A DNA stretch of 64,000 nucleotides from Bordetella parapertussis (GTDB lineage Bacteria; Pseudomonadota; Gammaproteobacteria; Burkholderiales; Burkholderiaceae_B), in contig CAMDFD010000002.1 of the NCBI GenBank assembly GCA_945897365.1, positions 186,001 to 250,000 of the forward strand. The letters run 5' to 3'. Of the stretch, positions 54,266-62,114 are shown in pieces (position 1 is the first letter of the stretch; the number at the start of each line of letters is the position of its first letter). A model generated the notes under the pieces. The model was not told the DNA's origin and did no database searches. It saw only the letters and a program-made list of their open reading frames with translations. A program made the position numbers and the translations under genes.

Positions 54266-55158
54266 GTTTCTTTCACTTTTCTCAAGATGATGTGCGGCGT
54301 CTTTTTTTCGCGCTTATGACACTCGCTGCACTCATCGCATCGGCTTCAACGAACGCATCGCCTTACGCAGCAGCGCAACTCAAGAATCTACATCAGCCTG
54401 TCCCCGGTGGGGTTGCCGTCATCGACATTGCTGGAGTGCCTAAACGACAGGACAAGGCACCTACCGCACGCTATCAAAACAAACCTGTGCTCGTGACCCA
54501 AACCGATGAGGGTCAATGGGTTGCAATTGTGGGTATTGCGCTGACTGCTGCTCTTGAGCCGCAAGTGCTCGAGGTCACGCTGGGCGCAAAAAAAACGACC
54601 CAAACATTTTCGATTCGTGACAAAAAATATCGGGAACAACGCATCACACTCAAAACAAACAAGCACGTCGACCTCAGTCCCGAGGACCTTGCGAGATTTG
54701 AGCGTGAGAAAAAACTTCAAGACGACGCCTATCAGCAATTCAGCGCGCGATTACCGAGCAATCTGCTGCTGGACCGTCCTGTTAAAGGTCCGTTGTCGAG
54801 TCCCTTTGGTCTCAAACGATTTTTTAATGATCAGCCACGTGCGCCCCATTCTGGACTCGATTTCGCCGTCCCGACAGGGACCCCCGTCCAGGCCCCAGCC
54901 GCAGGTCGTGTCATTTTGGTCGGAGATTATTTTTTTAACGGTAAAACCGTTTTTATCGATCACGGTCAGGGGATGATCAGTATGTTCTGCCACCTCTCCG
55001 TCATCGGTGTCAAACCCGGGGAGTCGATCGCCCGCGGTCAAGTCCTGGGACAGGTCGGTGCGACAGGACGCGTCACGGGCGCACATTTACACTGGAATGT
55101 CAGCCTCAATGATGTGCGGGTCGATCCGGCTATTTTTATCGGTATGTTTACGCCTTAA
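54262..55158 (+). CDS. M23 family metallopeptidase
   Basis: A 298-residue exported peptidase. The TTG start overlaps the dsbB stop (TTGA); an ATG at 54316 is an alternative. A signal anchor covers about 12-33. The LytM domain has zinc ligands H196, D200 (HSGLDF) and H277 (HLHW), with catalytic H244 and H275. Middle residues 135-165 look helical. It cleaves peptidoglycan cross-links in the periplasm. Disulfides in partners may explain the coupling with DsbB. Confidence 0.9.
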   Translation: MSFFHFSQDDVRRLFFALMTLAALIASASTNASPYAAAQLKNLHQPVPGGVAVIDIAGVPKRQDKAPTARYQNKPVLVTQTDEGQWVAIVGIALTAALEPQVLEVTLGAKKTTQTFSIRDKKYREQRITLKTNKHVDLSPEDLARFEREKKLQDDAYQQFSARLPSNLLLDRPVKGPLSSPFGLKRFFNDQPRAPHSGLDFAVPTGTPVQAPAAGRVILVGDYFFNGKTVFIDHGQGMISMFCHLSVIGVKPGESIARGQVLGQVGATGRVTGAHLHWNVSLNDVRVDPAIFIGMFTP

Positions 55159-55189
55159 ACCACTACAAGACCGGCTCAAAGGGAGCACC

Positions 55190-55804
55190 ATGTCAATTAT
55201 CCTGATCCGCCACGGCGAAACACTGCTCAACGCAGCACGCACCATTCAACCTGCGGATACACCGCTCGCGCCCCGAGGGCATGCACAAGCCGAACGCGTC
55301 GCCGAACGCATTCGCGCGCTCAAGCCTGCGGCCATCCTCGCAAGCGATATGCCACGCGCCTGGCAAACCGCACAAGCCATTGGAAACAGTACCGGTCTCA
55401 CCCCGATCAGCACCTCGCTGCTTTGGGAGCGCAACTTCGGAGACTTGAGAGGGCGACCCCACGACTCCTTGAGTTTTAACGCGATGGAAATGATCGAGGC
55501 GCCCCCTAACGGCGAATCGATGGAGGCCTTTCATCAGAGGGTCACAGAAGCCTTGGCTTATGCCGCACAATTGAGAGCCTCTCTAGAGGGTCCGCTTATT
55601 GTGGTCTGTCATGGTCTCGTGATTCGCGCGTTGCTAGAAAATAACATCGCACTCGGCGAGCATTCGATCCCTGAGCGCATCGGCAATACCGCCTTCACGG
55701 CCATCAGCGCCGAGGCGCCTCACCGCGCTGAGTTGGTGAACTGCACGATCCATTTGCAGGGCACTGGACTTGCAGAAGACACTCACAGTCTCTCTGGCGG
55801 CTAG
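55190..55804 (+). CDS. Histidine phosphatase family protein
   Basis: A 204-residue phosphoglycerate-mutase-like phosphatase. The catalytic motif is LIRHGET (R7-H8-G9), the second His lies in VVCHGLVI, and E-R pairs are in place. GGGAG precedes the ATG; 31 bp behind the M23 gene, so it may be in that operon. Convergent with soxA. Confidence 0.9.
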   Translation: MSIILIRHGETLLNAARTIQPADTPLAPRGHAQAERVAERIRALKPAAILASDMPRAWQTAQAIGNSTGLTPISTSLLWERNFGDLRGRPHDSLSFNAMEMIEAPPNGESMEAFHQRVTEALAYAAQLRASLEGPLIVVCHGLVIRALLENNIALGEHSIPERIGNTAFTAISAEAPHRAELVNCTIHLQGTGLAEDTHSLSGG

Positions 55805-55812
55805 AGACGGGC

Positions 55813-56598
55813 CTAGGGTCTCACGCCTGGCGTCTCGAGCGGCATGCCGCGCGCGCGCCACATCAGAAACAGCTCAAGCTGAGTCAGCTCTTTAGAACCC
55901 AGGGCATAAGGCTCGGCGCGCACACCTGTCATGCAGTTGCGCAGGCGGCGTTGCAACGACCCAACGGTTTGCCATTCAAGCCGGTAAATCGGGTATCCAG
56001 TAGGGTGCGCCTCGGGGATCAAATTACCGCCAAGCTTGAGTCCCGCACGCTCCGAATGACATTGGGCGCAGGACAAGTTGAGCTGCCCGATCCGTTGCTC
56101 ATAGAGTCGTTGTCCGGCGTCAAGGTCTTGGGCGTTGCCAGGCGAACGCTCCACCGTGATGGGCATCCCTTTGGAGGCGTGGCCGATGAACGTCGCCAAA
56201 GACAATAAGGGCTTGCTCTCCATCGCGAGCGGCGAAGCGTGCTGTTTGGTCTCGCGGCACATATTGATCTGTCCTTCGAGACTCAATAGCTGGTGATGAA
56301 CGACCTTAGGAAAGCTCGCCGCTACACCTTTCATCGAGGCAGAGACATCACCATGGCATTGCGCGCACGAAACATTTTTTTTTCCTGCTGGCGCACTCCA
56401 TAAGGTCTGTCCATCGAGCACCCAGAATGTCGCAGGATTGAGCGTCTCGTCGTCCTGCATCTCGCGCGTCGCCGGTGACATCAATTCGTAACTTGATTTT
56501 CGTTTGGCTTGAGGCGTCTCTAAAACAGTTGATGTTTGTGCCCAAGCGATTTGCGCGACAAACAAAAAGAAAAGCGTGCATAAAGAAAACGCGCTCAC
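55813..56598 (-). CDS. soxA: Sulfur-oxidation c-type cytochrome SoxA (dihaem)
   Basis: A 261-residue periplasmic cytochrome with signal peptide ending AWA near residue 20. Two CAQCH haem sites are at 78-82 and 177-181. C114 (NMCRE) and C222 (RNCMTGVRAEPY) match the axial haem cysteines, the second being the catalytic persulfide ligand of SoxA. It should join SoxX to attach thiosulfate-like groups to SoxYZ. Last gene of the Mo-hydroxylase/Sox run; no soxB follows. Confidence 0.93.
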   Translation of the reverse strand: MSAFSLCTLFFLFVAQIAWAQTSTVLETPQAKRKSSYELMSPATREMQDDETLNPATFWVLDGQTLWSAPAGKKNVSCAQCHGDVSASMKGVAASFPKVVHHQLLSLEGQINMCRETKQHASPLAMESKPLLSLATFIGHASKGMPITVERSPGNAQDLDAGQRLYEQRIGQLNLSCAQCHSERAGLKLGGNLIPEAHPTGYPIYRLEWQTVGSLQRRLRNCMTGVRAEPYALGSKELTQLELFLMWRARGMPLETPGVRP

Positions 56599-56602
56599 GA
56601 GA

Positions 56603-56932
56603 TCATGTCACCGTCAGCGTACTTTTCACGCTGGAGGCATAGCCATTGTCTCCTGCCCATTTGAATTCGAGCGTGCCGGTTTGGGTCGCCACCGTAAAAA
56701 AACTAAAGGTGGGGTTTGCACCCATCGCGGGATGTAACTCAGCGCGAAAGACTTCCACACCATCATAGGTACATACAAAATCGCGAATGATGTCTCTGGC
56801 CACACGCACACCTCGCTCGGTGTGTCTGTAACCTGATTCCATATCATGCTGCACAATCACGCGAATCGGAACGATCTCGCCCTTTGTCGCAGTCTTGGGT
56901 ATCGAAACGACGGTACGGGAAGTTTTGCTCAT
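56603..56932 (-). CDS. soxZ: SoxZ sulfur-carrier subunit
   Basis: A 109-residue beta-sandwich protein, VVSIPKTATKGEIVPIRVIVQH and ELHPAMGANPTFSFFTV fitting SoxZ. It has no signal peptide and would be carried across with SoxY by Tat. Coupled to soxY (ATGA overlap). Partner of the SoxY protein in the carrier. Confidence 0.92.
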   Translation of the reverse strand: MSKTSRTVVSIPKTATKGEIVPIRVIVQHDMESGYRHTERGVRVARDIIRDFVCTYDGVEVFRAELHPAMGANPTFSFFTVATQTGTLEFKWAGDNGYASSVKSTLTVT

Positions 56933-57381
56933 ACCAACACATCCTCTGTACAGGCCGCAAGGGTGACCACTGTATCCGCATGGCCTTGCCAGAACGATCC
57001 ATCATTCATTTCAGCGATCGCCCACAGGCGTTGCGATGTCAATAATCGAATCCTTGTACTAACTTGCGCACGTCCCGCGCGCGCTCCGAAATTAAAACTG
57101 ACAATATTGGGCAGCGGATTTTTCTCAGAAATGATGTGAATGGTCTTCACGTAGTCCGTCGATGTCATCGGGCTTTCTACCGAGACGGTCATTGGGACCA
57201 GATTGCCGTTTTCGACAAGTGGCGCGATCTCTAGCGTGACTCGCCCCACACGAGGATCAGCTTGACCCACGATTTTTTTGATGGTCTCAACAGCCTCGCT
57301 CGTCGTCGCCTGGACATTTAACCAAGGAACGACACTCACAGACCCGAGTGCCACGATAAAGCTTCTACGACTTGTGCTCAT
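56929..57381 (-). CDS. soxY: SoxY-like carrier protein with a divergent C-terminus
   Basis: A 150-residue protein with a Tat signal (SRRSFIVALGS). The body matches SoxY (VENGNLVPMTVSVESPMT-type segment, FGARAGRAQVSTRIRL). The usual GGCGG terminus is replaced by LAACTEDVLV: the carrier Cys (C144) is kept but the flexible glycines are gone and six residues follow. The swinging arm may therefore dock differently. Coupled to soxX and soxZ by 4-bp overlaps. Confidence 0.88.
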   Translation of the reverse strand: MSTSRRSFIVALGSVSVVPWLNVQATTSEAVETIKKIVGQADPRVGRVTLEIAPLVENGNLVPMTVSVESPMTSTDYVKTIHIISEKNPLPNIVSFNFGARAGRAQVSTRIRLLTSQRLWAIAEMNDGSFWQGHADTVVTLAACTEDVLV

Positions 57382-57833
57382 GGTTTTAAGCTCACTAAAA
57401 ATGCCACGACGTCCTCGATTTCCTGCGCGGTCAACATCGTTTTATCCGCGAACTGAGGCGCAATCCGAGAACCGTGATTCTTTTTAAAATACGGTGGCAT
57501 GATTGTGTTTGGATTAAAGCGACTCGCGTCGACAATACGAGCCCGCAGCTGCTCGGTTGAAAGTCTCGCCGCGCTCAACGCCAGATCAGGCGCCAGATTT
57601 CCCTGAAAAGGTTCTTCGGGGAAAGGTCCGCTATGACACAAGATACACAAACCACTCTGGCGACTCAAGACAATCAGACGCCCCCGCGCAGAATCACCGG
57701 GGGCACCAGACAGGGAGTCAACAATGACCTCCCCTTGAGTGACTTTTTTATCGACCTGTTGAGCCAGTGTGATCGTTGGTACCGTCAACACAAAACATGC
57801 TGCCAGCAACCAATTTATCACTCCTCGCGTCAT
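57378..57833 (-). CDS. soxX: SoxX monohaem c-type cytochrome
   Basis: A 151-residue cytochrome with signal peptide (cleavage after LAQ). CILCH haem site at 63-67; a possible Met ligand lies in NPNTIMPPYF. The ATG at 57833 overlaps the end of the molybdenum-subunit gene (ATGA); the long upstream frame is not used. Pairs with SoxA. Confidence 0.9.
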   Translation of the reverse strand: MTRGVINWLLAACFVLTVPTITLAQQVDKKVTQGEVIVDSLSGAPGDSARGRLIVLSRQSGLCILCHSGPFPEEPFQGNLAPDLALSAARLSTEQLRARIVDASRFNPNTIMPPYFKKNHGSRIAPQFADKTMLTAQEIEDVVAFLVSLKP

Positions 57834-60019
57834 ACCAAAACAAAACCACTTTTCTTCAAAGGTACATCGCGCAGACGCTTGCCGGTGGCGCGATAGATCG
57901 CGTTCAGCACAGCGGGTGCGGCAACTGCGATCGTTGGCTCCCCGATGCCACCCCAAGCCTTACCGCCTCCTTGGATGATGATGGTTTCGACTTTAGGCAT
58001 CTGTCCCAGACGAATCGAACCAAACGTATCGAAGTTCTTTTGCTCAACGCGACCGTCTTTGATCGTGCACTCCTCTTCGAACAGTGCAGACAATCCGTAC
58101 ACAAAAGAGCCAGATACTTGGCGTTCGATTTGAGCAGGGTTCACGGCATAACCACAATCGGTGGATGCCACGATTCGATGGATCTTGACCTTGTTACCGT
58201 CCGTGACTGACAACTCGCACGCTGCCGCCACATAGCTACCAAACGACATCATCTGGGCAATCCCGCGATGAACGCCCTTGGGAGCGGGCTTGGTCCAACC
58301 AATCCCGTCCGCCACGGCGTTGAGTGCGACCAGATTACGAGGATATTTCGCCATGTACTTTCTACGGAATTCAACAGGATCCATGCCCGCCTCTTCGGCC
58401 AGCTCATCCATAAAACATTCAATGAAAATTGCGTTCTGGTTGACGTTGACACCGCGCCAGAAACCAGGAGGCACATGGGTGTTACGCATAGCATGGTCCA
58501 TCAGCTGACTAGGGAACTCGTAGCTGATCCCATGCTCACCGCCATCCATGACCCCTTGGAAGACCAGCATGTCGCGCCCCTTGTCCTTTTCAACGATCGC
58601 GGGACGCACAGCCGCGAGAATCGACTGACCTGACAAGCGCATATGAACGCCCGTCAAGTTCTTGTTGGCGTCGAACGCACCCGTCAGTTTGCACATCATG
58701 ACGGGATGGTAGCGACCTTGCGTCATATCCTCTTCACGCGTCCAGATCAGTTTGATCGGCACACCGGGCATTTGCTTAGCGATATTGACAGCCTGAGTGG
58801 TGTAATCCTGGAAGGCACCACGACGACCAAAACCGCCGCCTAAGTTGATTTTATAGACATCGCATTTGTCCGCAGCCAATCCCGAGGCTGCAATCACAGC
58901 TGCTAGGGAAGCTTCACCGTCCTGCGTCGGCACCCAGGCTTCGCAGCGCTCTGGTGTCCACTTGGCGGTGGCATTCATGACTTCCATGGGTGCATGGTTC
59001 AAGAACGGATAAAAATACGTCGCCTCGATCTTTTTGGCTGCACCTGCAAGGGCGGCCTTGGTATCGCCGCGTTGATTACCCACAAAGGCCTGTTCAGCTG
59101 TCAGACCTTCTTTGAGCATCGTTGCAATAGAAGCGCTTGAAACCTTGGCATTTGGACCCTCGTCCCAGACGATTGGCAAGGCATCCATGGCCGTCTTGGC
59201 GATCCAGAAGGTATCAGCCACAACAGCCACCGCAGTATCCCCGACCTGCACGACTTTTTTGACGCCCTTCATTCCCATCACTTTGCTGGCGTCAAAACTT
59301 TTAACTTTTCCACCAAACACAGGGCACTGGTTAATTGTCGCGACCAACATGCCAGGCAGTTTCAAATCCATGCCGTAGACCTGCTTGCCGGTCACCTTGT
59401 CTTCGAAGGTATCGATGCGTGGCACGGACTTGCCGATCAGTTTCCAGTCTTTTGGGTCCTTGAGCGGGATCTCTTTTGGTACCGCGATCTTGGAGGCAGC
59501 ATCGGCAACCTTGCCATAGGTCGTTGTGCGGCCTGTGGGTTTGTGTGTGATGACACCTTCGGCAACCTGACATTCGGCGACTGGCACTTTCCAACCGTCG
59601 GCAGCGGCCTGGACCAGCATGATGCGTGCTGCGGCACCACCTTGACGAACATACTGCTCGGAGGTACGGATACCACGGCTACCACCTGTTGAAAACGAGC
59701 CCCAAGGATTTTTACGCTTGAGACTTTCGCCGGGTGTCGGATACTCGATGGTGACATTTTTCCAATTGCATTCGAGTTCTTCGGCCACCATTTGCGCGAG
59801 CCCAGTGATGGTGCCTTGGCCCATCTCGGAGCGGACCACGCGCACGATGACTTTCTCATCGGGCTTGATCACCACCCAAACACCAATCTCAGGTGTGGCG
59901 CCCGCGGACTGTGCCAGGCTACTAAAGGGAAACTGCAAGCCCAGGGCCAGACCGGTACTGACGGCAGTCGTGCCGACGATAAAGTGTCTGCGGGATGGAT
60001 TCGGGACGCGTGCATTCAT
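57830..60019 (-). CDS. Molybdenum-cofactor hydroxylase large subunit (IorB-like, Tat-exported)
   Basis: A 729-residue protein of the xanthine dehydrogenase family, with a Tat signal (SRRHFIVGTTAVSTG, residues 9-23). Several Moco-binding segments are seen (EMGQGTITGLAQMVAEEL, FGRRGAFQDYT, WRGVNVNQN), and E694 (GIGEPTIAVAAPA) is the catalytic glutamate. Similar two-subunit enzymes oxidise isoquinoline or aldehydes and pass electrons to cytochromes. Its 3' end overlaps soxX, an unusual neighbour. Substrate unknown. Confidence 0.9.
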   Translation of the reverse strand: MNARVPNPSRRHFIVGTTAVSTGLALGLQFPFSSLAQSAGATPEIGVWVVIKPDEKVIVRVVRSEMGQGTITGLAQMVAEELECNWKNVTIEYPTPGESLKRKNPWGSFSTGGSRGIRTSEQYVRQGGAAARIMLVQAAADGWKVPVAECQVAEGVITHKPTGRTTTYGKVADAASKIAVPKEIPLKDPKDWKLIGKSVPRIDTFEDKVTGKQVYGMDLKLPGMLVATINQCPVFGGKVKSFDASKVMGMKGVKKVVQVGDTAVAVVADTFWIAKTAMDALPIVWDEGPNAKVSSASIATMLKEGLTAEQAFVGNQRGDTKAALAGAAKKIEATYFYPFLNHAPMEVMNATAKWTPERCEAWVPTQDGEASLAAVIAASGLAADKCDVYKINLGGGFGRRGAFQDYTTQAVNIAKQMPGVPIKLIWTREEDMTQGRYHPVMMCKLTGAFDANKNLTGVHMRLSGQSILAAVRPAIVEKDKGRDMLVFQGVMDGGEHGISYEFPSQLMDHAMRNTHVPPGFWRGVNVNQNAIFIECFMDELAEEAGMDPVEFRRKYMAKYPRNLVALNAVADGIGWTKPAPKGVHRGIAQMMSFGSYVAAACELSVTDGNKVKIHRIVASTDCGYAVNPAQIERQVSGSFVYGLSALFEEECTIKDGRVEQKNFDTFGSIRLGQMPKVETIIIQGGGKAWGGIGEPTIAVAAPAVLNAIYRATGKRLRDVPLKKSGFVLV

Positions 60020-60030
60020 GTTAGTACCCC

Positions 60031-60483
60031 TTAAGCTTTAGCAACAGAGTGAATCGCGGCGCGAACTTCTTGGAAACTTCCGCAACGACAAATATTCGTC
60101 ATCGCCGCATCGATGTCAGCATCGGTGGGCTTTGGTTTTTTAGCCAGCAAATCTGTCGCAGCCATCAACATGCCTGACTGACAGAAACCGCACTGAGGAA
60201 CCTGATGATCAATCCAAGCCTGTTGCAGTTTTGTCAGCTTGCCGTCCTTGGCAAGCCCTTCGATCGTCTGGACGCTTTTACCTGCAGCGGCGCTCACAGG
60301 AATGACGCAAGAGCGAATCGCTTGGCCCTCGAGCATCACCGTACAGGCACCGCACTGCGCGACGCCGCAGCCATATTTGGTGCCAGTCAGGCCCACCTGC
60401 TCGCGAATCGCCCATAACAGAGGAGTATTTGGATCCACATCAATGCTGTGCGGTGTGCCATTAACAGTGAGTTTTATAGCCAT
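60031..60483 (-). CDS. (2Fe-2S)-binding subunit of the molybdenum hydroxylase
   Basis: A 150-residue protein with two [2Fe-2S] clusters: the plant-ferredoxin type ([14 protein letters not shown], then C59 in RSCVIP) and the helical type ([15 protein letters not shown]). It has no signal and is probably co-exported with the Tat-carrying large subunit. 11 bp before that gene. It starts the run that leads into soxXYZA. Confidence 0.92.
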   Translation of the reverse strand: MAIKLTVNGTPHSIDVDPNTPLLWAIREQVGLTGTKYGCGVAQCGACTVMLEGQAIRSCVIPVSAAAGKSVQTIEGLAKDGKLTKLQQAWIDHQVPQCGFCQSGMLMAATDLLAKKPKPTDADIDAAMTNICRCGSFQEVRAAIHSVAKA

Positions 60484-60620
60484 TTGGGTGCTCCCAGTAC
60501 GGTGTTTAATTATCTCGAAACGAGTTGCGACGAATTCATCATTCTCAAGCTATAAAGTTACTACTCCACGAGCATGAATAGTGCCTAGTGCATACCCTAT
60601 ATTTAACGGAACATATCGCT

Positions 60621-61616
60621 ATGATGATGAACCAGCAAGTCATTCTCGCTAGCCGACCCGAGGGCTGGGTGTCGCCTGCTAACTTTCGCTTTCAGGAGGC
60701 AGAAATACCCTCCCCTGGACCAGGACAAGTGCTCATTCAGAACCAATGGCTGTCACTGGATCCCTATATGCGAGGCAGGATCTCCGAGGCGAAGTCTTAT
60801 GCTCGAAGTGTCAATATTGGCGACGTCATGGTCGGAGGTGCCGTCGGCGAAGTCATCGCCTCCAACGCTCCTGCATTCCGTGTTGGGGATACCGTCCTCG
60901 CTGCGTCCGGCTGGCAGTTGTTCGCCGCAATGGATGCAAACGTAGTGACCCCCATCAAGACCGACAGGGTCAGCTCTTCCGCTTATTTAGGTGTTCTTGG
61001 CATGCCAGGTATCACAGCATGGACTGGGCTCATCAATATTTGCGAGCCCCGGGAGGGCGAAACCGTGGTGGTGGATGCGGCCTCGGGTGCAGTGGGAAGC
61101 GTCGTGGGTCAACTCGCCAAACTTCAAGGATGTCGTGTGGTGGGTATCGCGGGCGGGGCAGAAAAATGTCGTTATGTCACGCAAGAGCTCGGTTTTGATG
61201 TCTGTATCGATCACCGCGCCGCAGATTTTGACGAAAAACTTGCGGCAGTGTTGCCAGCGGGCATTGATTGCTTGTTTGAAAACGTGGGTGGTGCGATTTT
61301 TGAACGACTGCTCACGCATATGAACGTCGGTTCGCGCATCGCCCTGTGTGGCATGGTCTCCGAGTTCAATCGTGAACCGCACGCTTATCGGACGCTGCGT
61401 TCCATTTTGATCAATCGTATTCGTGTGCAGGGATTTATCGTTTCGGACAAGCTCGAAACCTGGCCTGGCATCAGAGAGAATCTTTACAACCTTGTGGTGC
61501 AGGGGAAACTCAAATTTCGCGAGTCCGTGACAGAAGGTTTAGCCAATGCACCGAAAGCCTTCGTCGGTCTGCTCAAAGGTGAAAATTTTGGCAAGCAGCT
61601 GATTAAACTGAGATAA
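60621..61616 (+). CDS. NADP-dependent MDR-family oxidoreductase (zinc-independent, CurA-like)
   Basis: A 331-residue reductase from the ATG cluster at 60621 (GTG at 60588 is an alternative). SLDPYMRGR is the family mark, AASGAVGSVVGQLAK (about 156-170) binds NADP, and no structural zinc Cys set is seen. It fits leukotriene B4 12-hydroxydehydrogenase/curcumin-reductase-like enzymes that reduce enones. Divergent from the Mo-hydroxylase operon. Confidence 0.9.
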   Translation: MMMNQQVILASRPEGWVSPANFRFQEAEIPSPGPGQVLIQNQWLSLDPYMRGRISEAKSYARSVNIGDVMVGGAVGEVIASNAPAFRVGDTVLAASGWQLFAAMDANVVTPIKTDRVSSSAYLGVLGMPGITAWTGLINICEPREGETVVVDAASGAVGSVVGQLAKLQGCRVVGIAGGAEKCRYVTQELGFDVCIDHRAADFDEKLAAVLPAGIDCLFENVGGAIFERLLTHMNVGSRIALCGMVSEFNREPHAYRTLRSILINRIRVQGFIVSDKLETWPGIRENLYNLVVQGKLKFRESVTEGLANAPKAFVGLLKGENFGKQLIKLR

Positions 61617-61649
61617 ACGCGCTAAGAGCAACGAGGCACGTGACAGAGC

Positions 61650-62114
61650 CTAGAGAAAGCGATCCATAATACGGCGGCTGTGCTTGTCGAGTTGCTGCAT
61701 ATCAGGCACATAAAAACGCAAGCCGTGGCTATCCGTGATGATGAGCGTCCCACCACTGAGACGGCGAATGTCCTCTTCGCCCTTAAGCACAAATTTTGTC
61801 GCACCGCGATCCGTCATGACTTCCCAGTTACTTGGGGTGGAGTACGTTGAAACTTTTAAAAGTTGCTGAATCACCGGCATCACCTCACGCGAAGCAATCT
61901 CCTCGTTAATCAGCATGCGTACATCCTCCGGCACATCGGCCAGACGATCAATCCAGAGCAGCTCTTTACCCTCGGTACTCATCAACGCCACAAACTCTTG
62001 GGGCGACTGAACAGGAAAAGCACGCACCGGAGTGACACCTTCATGCATCATTCCATCGAACAGACGCAACACTAAGCGGCCAGCGAGGTTACGGGTCAGT
62101 TGAAAATCATCCAT
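61650..62114 (-). CDS. DUF1854-family protein coupled to an ABC exporter
   Basis: A 154-residue protein from ATG at 62114, which overlaps the ABC gene by 8 bp. It has the DUF1854 pattern VRAFPVQSPQEFVALMS, GKELLWIDRLADVP and GTLIITDSHGLRFYVPD. Such proteins are commonly encoded with an ABC exporter and cyanophycin genes; the function is unknown. No cyanophycin gene is in the window. Confidence 0.85.
   Translation of the reverse strand: MDDFQLTRNLAGRLVLRLFDGMMHEGVTPVRAFPVQSPQEFVALMSTEGKELLWIDRLADVPEDVRMLINEEIASREVMPVIQQLLKVSTYSTPSNWEVMTDRGATKFVLKGEEDIRRLSGGTLIITDSHGLRFYVPDMQQLDKHSRRIMDRFL

Noticed and set aside
55804..55822. GAGAC/GTCTC inverted repeat as a bidirectional terminator between the convergent genes
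   Set aside because: Short stem, no flanking T tracts; could be chance.
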